Below are positions 1 to 7,512 of a DNA stretch of 55,467 bases, in pieces. A program made the position numbers and the translations under genes. The notes under the pieces were generated by a model. It saw only the letters and a list, made by a program, of their open reading frames with translations. It had not been told where the DNA came from and ran no database searches. This DNA comes from CAZQEZ01 sp964592475 (GTDB taxonomy: Bacteria > Bacteroidota > Bacteroidia > Cytophagales > Cyclobacteriaceae). How positions within the stretch are numbered: position 1 is the first letter of the stretch; every line of letters starts with the position of its first letter. The DNA is taken from NCBI GenBank assembly GCA_964592475.1, contig CAZQEZ010000008.1, positions 1 through 55,467 of the forward strand, written 5' to 3'.

Positions 1-51
1 TCATAATGAGTTTATATTGAATATTTCTAATTAGTACATTTAAAATTTATC

Positions 52-97
52 CTTAAGTTGACGGCTATGGGACAAAGAGCATAGCCGTCAACCTAAG
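52..97. repeat. Interspersed hairpin repeat, left copy
   Basis: The left arm CTTAAGTTGACGGCTATG (52-69) and the right arm CATAGCCGTCAACCTAAG (80-97) pair over 18 bp with a single mismatch, and the inner 13 bp are perfect, around a 10-nt loop. The right arm with its flanking bases (79-98) recurs identically at 55414-55433, so this is a dispersed element and not only a terminator. It lies about 160 bp beyond the stop of the esterase gene. Confidence 0.75.
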
Positions 98-98
98 A

Positions 99-128
99 AA
101 AATAACCCGAGGCTTCGGAGTTTATTTT
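99..128. terminator. AT-rich hairpin, possible bidirectional terminator
   Basis: The segment runs AAAATAA, C, CCGA, GGCT, TCGG, AGT, TTATTTT. A short GC stem (CCGA/TCGG) sits on an A/T stem, giving a terminator-like fold readable on both strands. It directly follows the dispersed hairpin and may belong to the same element. Confidence 0.4.
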
Positions 129-254
129 ACACCCTCATTTGCCGAGTTATAGGTGCTTTATTTTTTCATTTTCCATTTTTTCCAAACAATGTTCTGGTGC
201 GAAGCTAAATTATAAAAGCCATAGGTTGTAGTACTTATAGCTTTCTTTTTGGGT

Positions 255-1106
255 TTATTTTTTTGAAATCACAAATTTTTCAATCCATTTTTCGGCTAAC
301 AATGGCCATGTTTCAGCAGCAGGATTGCCAGGTCGTAAGCCATAACCATGTTTTCCTTCCGGCACTACATGAAGTTCTACAGGCACATTATGTTCGCGTA
401 GTTGTTGTGTCATTACCAAACTACTATTGGCGTGTTTATCATCTGCACTTACAAATAAAAACATTGGAGGTGTTTGCTCTGTAACTTTTATTTCGGGAGT
501 AACTGTATTTTCCGGACCTTTGTCCAGATAAGCTGCGTAAATAAGCATGGTAAAATCTGGACGGGCAGAAAGTTTATCGGCAGCATCTGTTTTATCATAA
601 ACCTCATCGTTGTATCGTGTACTGGCGCGGGCACTTAGGCTGCCACCGGCTGAAAAACCCAAGGTGCCTATATTATCGGGATTTAAACCTCGAAATTCGG
701 CTTGTGAGCGTACAACTCTGATGGCACGTTGGATGTCTTGTAACGCACCTTCCTGTTTTTGTGGTACTCTATAATGCAATACAAATGCCGTAATGCCTTG
801 CCTGTTGAACCACTCGGCAATTTCGTAGCCTTCTTTGTCAATGGCCAAGATGTAATAGCCACCTCCCGGGTTTATGATTACTGATGCTCCATTAGGATTT
901 TCTGACGGAAAAACCTCAAGCAACGGGTTAGTTACTTCTGTAATTTTCTCAATTGCACCTTTGTCGCCCGGGCTGCGTACAGCTTCAGCTTTAGATTTTT
1001 CTTCTCCTGGCACTTTGCCTGACCACAATTCTATTATCTCTCTTTGCTGGGCATATGCAAACGAAGCCACAAAAACAAGTATTATAATATTGCTTACTAT
1101 TTTCAT
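255..1106 (-). CDS. Secreted alpha/beta-hydrolase (esterase/lipase, BD-FAE-like)
   Basis: Probable exported carboxyl-esterase. Residues 1-19 form a typical Sec signal peptide ending in an Ala-rich site (AYA-Q). The nucleophile elbow GFSAGG is at 150-155 with Ser152. The oxyanion region NPGGGYY is near 79-85, the acid is probably in the SADD stretch (219-223), and His253 lies in GKHGYG. Length (283 aa) suits single-domain esterases of the dienelactone-hydrolase/BD-FAE type that deacetylate polysaccharides. The substrate cannot be read from the sequence. It is transcribed alone; the next gene upstream on the same strand is the small Cys-rich ORF about 70 bp away. Confidence 0.85.
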   Translation of the reverse strand: MKIVSNIIILVFVASFAYAQQREIIELWSGKVPGEEKSKAEAVRSPGDKGAIEKITEVTNPLLEVFPSENPNGASVIINPGGGYYILAIDKEGYEIAEWFNRQGITAFVLHYRVPQKQEGALQDIQRAIRVVRSQAEFRGLNPDNIGTLGFSAGGSLSARASTRYNDEVYDKTDAADKLSARPDFTMLIYAAYLDKGPENTVTPEIKVTEQTPPMFLFVSADDKHANSSLVMTQQLREHNVPVELHVVPEGKHGYGLRPGNPAAETWPLLAEKWIEKFVISKK

Positions 1107-1176
1107 TGTTTGGGTTTTTGTTTATCCAAACATAGCCTATTTTAATTAAAGCAGCAAGCCACTTATCGGTAATAAA

Positions 1177-1365
1177 TTAATGATCATCAACAGGTGGCCT
1201 GGGTCTCGTTTCGTAGTCGCTCAGGTCTACACCAAAATCATCAGCCAGATCTCTCCAACGATCTTCTGCCTCGCAGCAACAACAGTCGCACCAGTAGCCT
1301 ATATTGTCGTGCATACTTAGCCCTTGATGCTTTTCTTTCATTGGTGTGTTTATTTTATTTTCCAT
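1177..1365 (-). CDS. Small Cys-rich acidic protein, unknown
   Basis: A 62-residue ORF with no family I recognise. Its hallmark is the cluster WCDCCCCE at residues 25-32 (Cys26 and Cys28-31), followed by an acidic Trp-containing stretch (RWRDLADDFGVDLSD) and a proline-rich tail ending in DDH. There is no signal peptide or membrane segment, so it should be cytoplasmic. Five clustered Cys plus several His suggest metal or Fe-S binding, but that is inference. It starts with ATG 7 nt after an A-rich stretch and has no strong ribosome site. It could be co-transcribed with the esterase downstream. Confidence 0.6.
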   Translation of the reverse strand: MENKINTPMKEKHQGLSMHDNIGYWCDCCCCEAEDRWRDLADDFGVDLSDYETRPRPPVDDH

Positions 1366-1432
1366 AGTTTTTTTATAAAGATAAATATTAGCACGGTCAA
1401 TTGTTCAATCATTTCTGTTATTACAAACAAAA

Positions 1433-1458
1433 AAACCTGACCAATTTTGATCAGGTTT
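1433..1458 (-). terminator. Rho-independent terminator of the GAF/PAS sensor gene
   Basis: Inverted repeat AAACCTGA (1433-1440) / TCAGGTTT (1451-1458). On the minus strand the stem is followed by a TTTTTTT-rich tract. It lies 30 bp past the stop of the sensor gene. Confidence 0.8.
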
Positions 1459-1487
1459 AAATCGATTTTATGAAAAGGAAATCTTGA

Positions 1488-3188
1488 TTAGTGATTAACT
1501 AATACTTCTTTTTCTACTATCCTATGCGCCAATACAATTATTTTATCAGCTCTATTATTAGTAAATTTGATTGCTGAATAAGAAACCTTTACCTCAACAG
1601 CTTTGCCACCACTGGTTTGCCATACTTCTTTATCAGTAATATTCTGAATGGCCTCCAAATCTAATGGACGACTACTAATTACTGAAAAGTTTTTATTGAT
1701 TAATTCTTCTGATCGGCCATAATCAAGCGTTTGCAGAACTGCTTTATTGGCGCTTAATATCATACCATCTCCATCTAATTCTAAAAGGGCAATTTCACTT
1801 TTATCCAATGCTTTAAGCTTTTCTTCTGTTTCCAGGCTGTATCTTTTCATTTCTTCTTGCGTAGCCGAAAGCTCTTCCATGTTTTGTCGCATTTCCTCTT
1901 CCTGACTGCGCAATTCTTCTGTGCTTTTTTGCGACTCTTGATACAGTATCTGCATTTTTTGATTCGTCTGCAGATTTATTACAGCAGCTGCTATATCTGT
2001 TCCTACTTGTTTCAAAAAGTCCATTTGAAAATCCTCCAATTCTTTAAAAGCAGCTATTTCCATCACCCCAACTACCTTGTCATCGTTCGAAATGGGAATT
2101 AAGAAAATAGATCTCGGGTTGGAGTCTCCCAGACCAGAAGTAATGTTTACATAATCTTCAGGTACATCTATCAAGTAGATTGGCTCTTTTTCTATAGCAC
2201 ATTGGCCTATTAGTCCTTGCCCCCAATATATATCTTTGTCAATAAATTTTTTACGATCGTAGGCGTAGCAACCCTTTAAGCGAAGTACTCTATTTTCCTG
2301 CTCCTGGTCGGAAACTATGAACAAAGCTCCTTGATTTACCTTAACATATTTGACCAAAAAGCTGACGATTTTATCAGAAAGGCTTTCTATATCATTAATA
2401 TTATCTCTTAATATTTCACCAATCTGTGCTTTGCCCTGAGCAATAAATTTCTCTCTTTTTTCCCTGTTGTTTCCTTCAACTAAACTGGTACGCATTTCAA
2501 TTAGCGATTTTCCTAATTCATCGTTTTCCTGTAATTGATATTCATAATCGAAATTACCTTTGGCTATTTCGTTGGCAAAAGTTATATTTCTTTCATTCTT
2601 ACTATTTTCTTTTTCCAATCGAGCCATGCCAAGTGCCTGTTTATTGCTCAACTTCTCTACCTGATAGGCTTGTAATCCTGCAAAGAATGCAGCTAAAGCA
2701 AATAAACCTGCATGAATAATGAACGTGTTAAGGTCCATGTAATCCATTTCGGTAAAGTATATTTTGGAATAGCTTTCTACTTCATTTACATAACCATAAT
2801 ATTGTATATAAGCAAACCCTGCATGATGCACCACCACAAATAAAACGATGGGAATGAGTACTCTGTAATTTTGATAATATAGTAAAACTATTAAAGCAAT
2901 GAATGCGGTAAAATGCATTTCGAACATACCATGCATTTGATAGATATACTGAGCCATGAAGAGCCCGTAAGTAACGCCAGCAACATAATGATGAACTTTT
3001 TTTCCGGGAAACATAAATTTGGCTATCAGGAATAAGCCAAGAGCTAATATGCCCCCCAAAATGCCAATGAGCCAGGTATCATAATAGAAAGCCAGAATTA
3101 ACCCAAATAAGAAATAACCTGACATTATTTTAATCATCAGATTATCTGCTTTATTGTTCACCTCATTGTATATTTCTCTTACTTCCAT
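1488..3188 (-). CDS. Membrane sensor protein with GAF and PAS domains, no kinase or other output domain
   Basis: 566 residues. Residues ~18-180 hold about six membrane segments with conserved His (HFTAFI..., VVVHHAGFAY), the layout of the His-rich membrane domain of some chemoreceptors. A short HAMP-like linker with GNFDYEYQLQENDELGKS follows at ~205-235. A GAF domain spans ~250-410, a Glu/Gln-rich coiled coil ~410-465 (EELRSQEEEMRQNMEELSA) and a PAS-like domain ~465-555. No histidine kinase, GGDEF or methyl-accepting signalling region follows, so it may act through a partner kinase or by oligomerisation. The 3' gene end is marked by a terminator. It lies 16 nt downstream of the thioredoxin-like gene and is probably co-transcribed with it. 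Confidence 0.8.
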   Translation of the reverse strand: MEVREIYNEVNNKADNLMIKIMSGYFLFGLILAFYYDTWLIGILGGILALGLFLIAKFMFPGKKVHHYVAGVTYGLFMAQYIYQMHGMFEMHFTAFIALIVLLYYQNYRVLIPIVLFVVVHHAGFAYIQYYGYVNEVESYSKIYFTEMDYMDLNTFIIHAGLFALAAFFAGLQAYQVEKLSNKQALGMARLEKENSKNERNITFANEIAKGNFDYEYQLQENDELGKSLIEMRTSLVEGNNREKREKFIAQGKAQIGEILRDNINDIESLSDKIVSFLVKYVKVNQGALFIVSDQEQENRVLRLKGCYAYDRKKFIDKDIYWGQGLIGQCAIEKEPIYLIDVPEDYVNITSGLGDSNPRSIFLIPISNDDKVVGVMEIAAFKELEDFQMDFLKQVGTDIAAAVINLQTNQKMQILYQESQKSTEELRSQEEEMRQNMEELSATQEEMKRYSLETEEKLKALDKSEIALLELDGDGMILSANKAVLQTLDYGRSEELINKNFSVISSRPLDLEAIQNITDKEVWQTSGGKAVEVKVSYSAIKFTNNRADKIIVLAHRIVEKEVLVNH

Positions 3189-3204
3189 AATTAATTTATA
3201 TTAA

Positions 3205-3858
3205 TTAAAATAACTTTTTAAAAAAGCCGGTTATAAAATCATGTTCATTTTCTTTTTTATTGGCGGGCAATGTGCAGCCATAAGCCAAATAAGCCACTTC
3301 AGGAAAAGCAGGAGCTGCCTCACCATTTAAATAAGCCTTGATTGCTTTTTCAGCAAAAGCAGTATTTTTTGAGACACAAAATCGTGCCTTGTTGTAATTG
3401 CCTTTATAAAAAACCACTTGGTTTGAATCCAATAAAACTGCCTGGGGAGTGGAATAGACACCAACAGAGGCAGCAGCTTTTCCATTTGGATCAAGACTTA
3501 CTGATATATCAAAATCAAATTTATTGTTAAATGCTTGTACCTTTTTTTGGTCACAATCTTCGCACTGGATATAAACTTTGAAATCTATCTTATGCTGATA
3601 AGCTTTCACCATTCTTTCAAAGTCTTTGATGTTAAATCTGGAACATGGGCATTCTCCGTTGAAAAAGTGTATAAAAAGCCCTTTTGAAGGTGCGTCAATT
3701 ATTGAAGTATCAATACTTTCTCCCATATTTACTTCTTTAAGGTCGTGTGGCTTGGGCGTAGGCAAAAGGTATTGGATTTCTTGCTGCCAATACAAGTAAG
3801 CAAGAGTCGAAAATATACCGACAACCATTATTATGAACAATGAAATTTTTAATTTCAT
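3205..3858 (-). CDS. Membrane-anchored thioredoxin-fold protein (CPC motif)
   Basis: 217 residues with one N-terminal membrane anchor (~5-23) and a periplasm-facing thioredoxin-like domain. The active-site-like motif is ECPCSRF, a CxC-type variant instead of CxxC. A second Cys pair (CEDC) follows about 30 residues later, and the cis-proline loop is STPQAVLL. A C-terminal YGCTLP motif resembles that of TlpA/AhpC-TSA-like proteins of Bacteroidota. The role is probably thiol redox work outside the cytoplasm; the substrate is unknown. The gene precedes the GAF/PAS sensor on the same strand, which may point to a redox-sensing pair (inference). Confidence 0.7.
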   Translation of the reverse strand: MKLKISLFIIMVVGIFSTLAYLYWQQEIQYLLPTPKPHDLKEVNMGESIDTSIIDAPSKGLFIHFFNGECPCSRFNIKDFERMVKAYQHKIDFKVYIQCEDCDQKKVQAFNNKFDFDISVSLDPNGKAAASVGVYSTPQAVLLDSNQVVFYKGNYNKARFCVSKNTAFAEKAIKAYLNGEAAPAFPEVAYLAYGCTLPANKKENEHDFITGFFKKLF

Positions 3859-4020
3859 AAATTACTTTCGAAGTGAAGATGTTATAGCAAAATTTATATT
3901 AATGAACAAAAGTAAAATAGTTATAAATAAATACTTGGTCATTTATAGCTGATTGCCTGCTTGAGTAAGAAAAATAGATAAAATTGTAATTTAATTTAAG
4001 AAGATATGATGCTAAAAAAT

Positions 4021-4050
4021 AAAACCCGGCATTTAATTATACCGGGTTTT
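4021..4050 (-). terminator. Rho-independent terminator of the sulfur operon
   Basis: AAAACCCGG (4021-4029) pairs with CCGGGTTTT (4042-4050) around a 12-nt loop. On the minus strand the stem is followed by TTTTATTTTTTAG. It lies 39 bp beyond the last gene of the arsR-tauE-MBL/rhodanese operon. Confidence 0.85.
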
Positions 4051-4088
4051 ATAACAGGTTAGAAAAACTTAGGTTCTATTAAATAAAA

Positions 4089-5432
4089 TTAAGCCATTTG
4101 GGTTTGAAAACTTTTCACATCCGCTCCCAGATCGTAAACCTCAATAGGCAAAGTGGTTTGTAAAATTGAACTGCCAGCTGCCGAACGATACCCACCAGCA
4201 CAATGCACTACTACCGGTTTATCCTGCTCTATTTCTTTGGCTCTATCCCGTAATTCATTTAAAGGAATATGCTTGGCACCAGTAAATATTTCGCCTTCTT
4301 TTACTTCCGCAGGATTACGTACATCTATTATGGTATAATTTTCCGGATGTTGTTTAAAATCAGTTAAGTTGAGTAGGGGAGAGGCTTTTTCCGAAAAATC
4401 TCTTTGAGCCAGGCCACCTTTAATACTTTTTTCATAGCCAATTTTAGCTGCTCTTTCTATGAGCAAATTCAAGGTTTTTTCATCTTCGGCTATCAAGTAA
4501 AATGGTTCTTCCGGATCAATTACTGAGCCAAGCCAGGTTTCAAATTTTCCATTGGCGATCAGATTTATGGCGCCGGGCAAATGTCCTTTTTTAAATTCTT
4601 CTCCTTCGCGCGAATCTACAATTAATACACCGTTTTTCATCTCAGAGACGCTTTTCAGCTTAGGAACTTTATTTACTGACTCTTTATAATTAGCAGCTCC
4701 TGCTTTATTCACTGCTACATTGTAAGAAAAGTATTTGGGTATAAATGGCTGATCCTGCAGCAGAAAATCCACAAATTCTTCTTCGCTCATTTGCTGTAAC
4801 GCGGCATTTTGTTGCAACTCTTTGCCAATTGTGCTATCCAATTCATCGCTCAAATTTTTACCACAAAGTGAACCGGCACCGTGAGCAGGATACACCACTA
4901 CATCTTTCTCCAATTTCATCAAAATATCTCTGGTACTGTGATACATTTGGCGAGCCAGTTCTTCCCGTTTTGCCGTCATATTACCGGCTTTTTCACGTAG
5001 GTCCGGTCTGCCTACATCACCTATAAAAAGCGTATCTCCGGTGAAAACATATTGATCTTTACCATTTTCATCAGTAGCCACAATGCTGATGCTATCTGGC
5101 GAATGGCCAGGCGTATTAAGCGGTTTCAAGGTTATATCACCGAGTTTTAATTCATCGCCCTGATCAAAACCCTGATGCGGATAATCAGCTGCTACCATTT
5201 TACTTACGTAAATAATAGCTCCCGTAGCTTGATGGATTTCTTGATGGCTACTCACAAAATCAGCATGCGGGTGAGTTTCAATTACGGCTACTATTTTTGC
5301 ACCAAGTTCTTTCGCGTATTGATAATATGGCTCCGGATCTCTGGCAGGATCAACTACAGCCATTTGCCCTTTGCTTTCTATACCATAAGAGGCATGTGCC
5401 AGGTCGTTATCATAAAATTGTTTTACTTGCAT
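4089..5432 (-). CDS. MBL-fold persulfide dioxygenase-like protein with two rhodanese domains
   Basis: 447 residues. Residues 1-~215 are a metallo-beta-lactamase domain with the iron site of ETHE1-like persulfide dioxygenases: ETHPHADF (His54, His56, Asp58), GHSPDS, TGDTLFIGDVGRPD and VYPAHG. Two rhodanese domains follow. The first (~265-350) lacks a catalytic Cys (FYLIAEDEKT in its place). The second (~360-447) has an intact loop HCAGGYRS with Cys411. The likely reaction is oxidation of glutathione or low-molecular-weight persulfide to sulfite, with sulfane-sulfur transfer. It is the last gene of an operon with TauE/SafE and ArsR, which fits sulfide detoxification with sulfite export. Confidence 0.88.
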   Translation of the reverse strand: MQVKQFYDNDLAHASYGIESKGQMAVVDPARDPEPYYQYAKELGAKIVAVIETHPHADFVSSHQEIHQATGAIIYVSKMVAADYPHQGFDQGDELKLGDITLKPLNTPGHSPDSISIVATDENGKDQYVFTGDTLFIGDVGRPDLREKAGNMTAKREELARQMYHSTRDILMKLEKDVVVYPAHGAGSLCGKNLSDELDSTIGKELQQNAALQQMSEEEFVDFLLQDQPFIPKYFSYNVAVNKAGAANYKESVNKVPKLKSVSEMKNGVLIVDSREGEEFKKGHLPGAINLIANGKFETWLGSVIDPEEPFYLIAEDEKTLNLLIERAAKIGYEKSIKGGLAQRDFSEKASPLLNLTDFKQHPENYTIIDVRNPAEVKEGEIFTGAKHIPLNELRDRAKEIEQDKPVVVHCAGGYRSAAGSSILQTTLPIEVYDLGADVKSFQTQMA

Positions 5433-5448
5433 ATTTCTCTTTTATTTT

Positions 5449-6456
5449 TTATTGGTTTAATATTAATTCTTGTATAATAATATAGATGCCCATCAAAAGC
5501 ACAAAATAGCCAAATCCGGCTTTTAGTTTTTTACCAGGAATATAATTTGTGGCATATCCCCCCAAAAAAATTCCAACAATGGCTAATCCGGTAAAAATTA
5601 ATAAAAATGTCCAGTCAATGTGATGATTGCTCACATCGCCTAAAAATCCTAAAAGTGATTTTGCCGCTATGATCAGCAGACTGGTACCAACGGCTAGTTT
5701 CATGGGTAAATGGGCCAGTAAAACTAAAGCCGGAATAATTAAAAAGCCACCCCCTGCACCTACCACTCCTGTTATGGTGCCTACTACTGCTCCCTCTATT
5801 ACAATCAGCGGATAATTAAAATTAAGGCTTTCAGGTTCTTCAGGTAGTTCCTTGCCACCAGAGCGGATCATCGAAATAGCGGAGGCTACCATGATAATTG
5901 CAAACAAAACCATAATTGCGGTAGCTTTAGTTAAAGTAAAATCGCCAATAACAATTAGATTGTCGGGAAGAGCTGGAATTATAAATTGACGCATTACATA
6001 TACCATGATGGCAGCTGGTATCATCAGCCAGAAAACTTTGGCAAATCGACTATCCTTTTTTACTGTTTTTCTTACGATTATAGCAGTGGTTCCTATCAAA
6101 ATCGCCAACAGAACTATTAAAAAGAAGAAATCGGTAGTAATATCCATCGTACCAATGCTAAAAAGACTTTCCGGAATATTGGGGACCAAATATTTGCGGC
6201 TAAGATATACTGCCATAAAGGAAGGAATTGCAAATACAACGGCAGCTTTATAATTCATCAATCCCTTACGCATATAATTTACTGATCCAACCAGTGCCGT
6301 AGCTCCTACAATAAAGAGTGAATAACCCGTGGCTATTGTAGGGCTTATACCAAAGATGTAAACGAGAATGGGTACCGTAAGAATAGATCCTCCACCTCCA
6401 ATCAAGCCTAATGTAAACCCGGTTACAATTGCTAAAAAATATCCTAATATCTCCAT
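5449..6456 (-). CDS. TauE/SafE-family sulfite/organosulfur exporter
   Basis: 335 residues with about eight membrane helices in two homologous halves, each opening with a Gly-rich helix (GFTLGLIGGGGSILTVPILV near residue 15 and GTITGVVGAGGGFLIIPALV near 230). This is the signature of PF01925. A hydrophilic loop around 200-210 splits the halves. Members export sulfite, sulfoacetate or related anions. The position between ArsR and the persulfide-oxidising enzyme (17 nt upstream of the latter) points to sulfite export here. An operator-like AT palindrome overlaps its 5' end at 6458-6473. Confidence 0.9.
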   Translation of the reverse strand: MEILGYFLAIVTGFTLGLIGGGGSILTVPILVYIFGISPTIATGYSLFIVGATALVGSVNYMRKGLMNYKAAVVFAIPSFMAVYLSRKYLVPNIPESLFSIGTMDITTDFFFLIVLLAILIGTTAIIVRKTVKKDSRFAKVFWLMIPAAIMVYVMRQFIIPALPDNLIVIGDFTLTKATAIMVLFAIIMVASAISMIRSGGKELPEEPESLNFNYPLIVIEGAVVGTITGVVGAGGGFLIIPALVLLAHLPMKLAVGTSLLIIAAKSLLGFLGDVSNHHIDWTFLLIFTGLAIVGIFLGGYATNYIPGKKLKAGFGYFVLLMGIYIIIQELILNQ

Positions 6457-6457
6457 T

Positions 6458-6473
6458 ATATATGAATATATGT
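6458..6473. promoter_or_regulatory. Candidate ArsR operator, site 1 (in front of tauE-like gene)
   Basis: ATATATGAATATATGT lies directly before the start codon of the exporter gene. It matches site 2 upstream of arsR (ACATATGAACATATGT, 6863-6878) at 14 of 16 positions, and both differences are C-to-T. A further half-site (CATATGAA) is at 6483-6490. Repetition in front of two genes of one operon suggests repressor binding; protein binding is inferred. Confidence 0.5.
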
Positions 6474-6503
6474 TTATTTAATCATATGAAATTCAAAAAA
6501 ATG

Positions 6504-6827
6504 TTAAAAAGCCTCACATCGACTCATACATTTTATTACTTCGTTTACTTCTTTTAATTTTAAAGAATAATAAATGTTTTTACCATCTCTTAAACTGTCA
6601 AGAATTCCCTTCAGTTTCATATTGGAAAGGTGGTGAGACGTAAGTGATTGTTCCGAATCGAGCCTTTCGCAAATGTCGTTCACACATAATTTAGCATTTT
6701 TGGTGAGCAAGTCAATTATTGCAATCCTTAACGGATGAGCAATTGTTTTTAAAATAAAAGCCACGTGTTCAAGTTTTTTGATATCAATGGCAGTATCTTG
6801 TATTTTTACAGATTCGACAGTAGTCAT
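6504..6827 (-). CDS. ArsR-family repressor, probably sulfur/persulfide-responsive (BigR/SqrR-like)
   Basis: 107-residue winged-helix protein. The recognition region is SLTSHHLSNMKLKGILDSLRDGKNIYYSL (~61-89), typical of ArsR. Its Cys residues are C48 and C53 in the third helix region (KLCVNDICERL) and C100 and C104 in the last helix (CMSRCEAF). The metal-binding ELCVC box is not intact, since position 50 is Asn. A C48-to-C100/104 pair resembles the dithiol pair used by persulfide sensors such as BigR/SqrR. Being first in the operon with the sulfur genes supports that role (inference). It has its own operator-like palindrome upstream at 6863-6880. Confidence 0.8.
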   Translation of the reverse strand: MTTVESVKIQDTAIDIKKLEHVAFILKTIAHPLRIAIIDLLTKNAKLCVNDICERLDSEQSLTSHHLSNMKLKGILDSLRDGKNIYYSLKLKEVNEVIKCMSRCEAF

Positions 6828-6862
6828 TTTTAATTAGCGTTATGTTGAAATTATCAACGTAA

Positions 6863-6880
6863 ACATATGAACATATGTTC
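6863..6880. promoter_or_regulatory. Candidate ArsR operator, site 2 (arsR/DUF2784 divergent region)
   Basis: ACATATGAACATATGTTC contains the perfect 12-bp palindrome GAACATATGTTC (6869-6880) and an overlapping direct repeat ACATATG. It lies 36 bp before arsR and 35 bp before the divergent DUF2784 gene, so it could govern both. It shares its core with the site at 6458-6473. Confidence 0.55.
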
Positions 6881-6914
6881 AGATTAACTAATTTTTTTTT
6901 AAACTATTTTTGAA

Positions 6915-7301
6915 ATGCTTGTATATCAGATTTTAGACGTATTTTTCATATTGCTACATCTCGTCATCATTGTTTTCAATTTGCTGGGGTGGATTTCGCG
7001 TTGCACCTTGCGATGGCATTTATTATCAGTAGTACTTACCGCTGGCAGTTGGTTTTTGCTGGGTATTTGGTATGGCATGGGTTATTGTCCTATCACCGAT
7101 TGGCACTGGCAGGTAAAACGCCAACTTGGTGCTGAGAATTTACCCTCATCATTCATCACCTGGTTTGCGCAGCAAATATGGCCCGGTACTGTAGACCCGC
7201 TGCTTATCGATTGGATGACTGGGATTGGTTTTGGATTGGCTGCAATAATTTCTTTGTATCTAAACTGGAAAACGGGATTATTTAATTCTAAACGATTGTA
7301 A
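6915..7301 (+). CDS. DUF2784 family inner-membrane protein
   Basis: 128 residues, mostly hydrophobic, with about four membrane segments. It carries the family's fingerprint of a GxxYCPITDWHW stretch after the second helix (about residues 55-66) and a Trp-rich segment. The function of DUF2784 is not established. It diverges from arsR across an 87-bp region with a palindromic operator candidate, so it may belong to the same regulon. Its last 24 bp overlap the end of a short antisense remnant. Confidence 0.8.
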   Translation: MLVYQILDVFFILLHLVIIVFNLLGWISRCTLRWHLLSVVLTAGSWFLLGIWYGMGYCPITDWHWQVKRQLGAENLPSSFITWFAQQIWPGTVDPLLIDWMTGIGFGLAAIISLYLNWKTGLFNSKRL

Positions 7302-7379
7302 CACTTTCGTGGCCTGGTCTTTATATTCAGCAAATTTTGCTTCTTCTGTAAGTGATATGATAAAAATGGTGCTTTTCAT
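7278..7379 (-). pseudogene. Possible C-terminal remnant of a lost gene (33 codons)
   Basis: A short frame from an ATG at 7379 to TAA at 7278 encodes a peptide ending KFAEYKDQATKVLQSFRIK. This looks like the last strand and helix of a PsbP/DUF1795-like domain, where a late helix ends in a LxSFR-type motif. No upstream part is open, and the frame overlaps the 3' end of the DUF2784 gene. It is either a decayed gene end or chance. Confidence 0.25.
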
Positions 7380-7512
7380 GATTAAAGAATTTTGCTAATA
7401 TAAACAATTTGGGAATTGGCTATAATAAAGCATAACGCATGATTACCCAATATTGGTGTTGTTCTAATTTCTAATAATTTTTTAATTTGAATTACAATGC
7501 TTTTGTTTGTGT

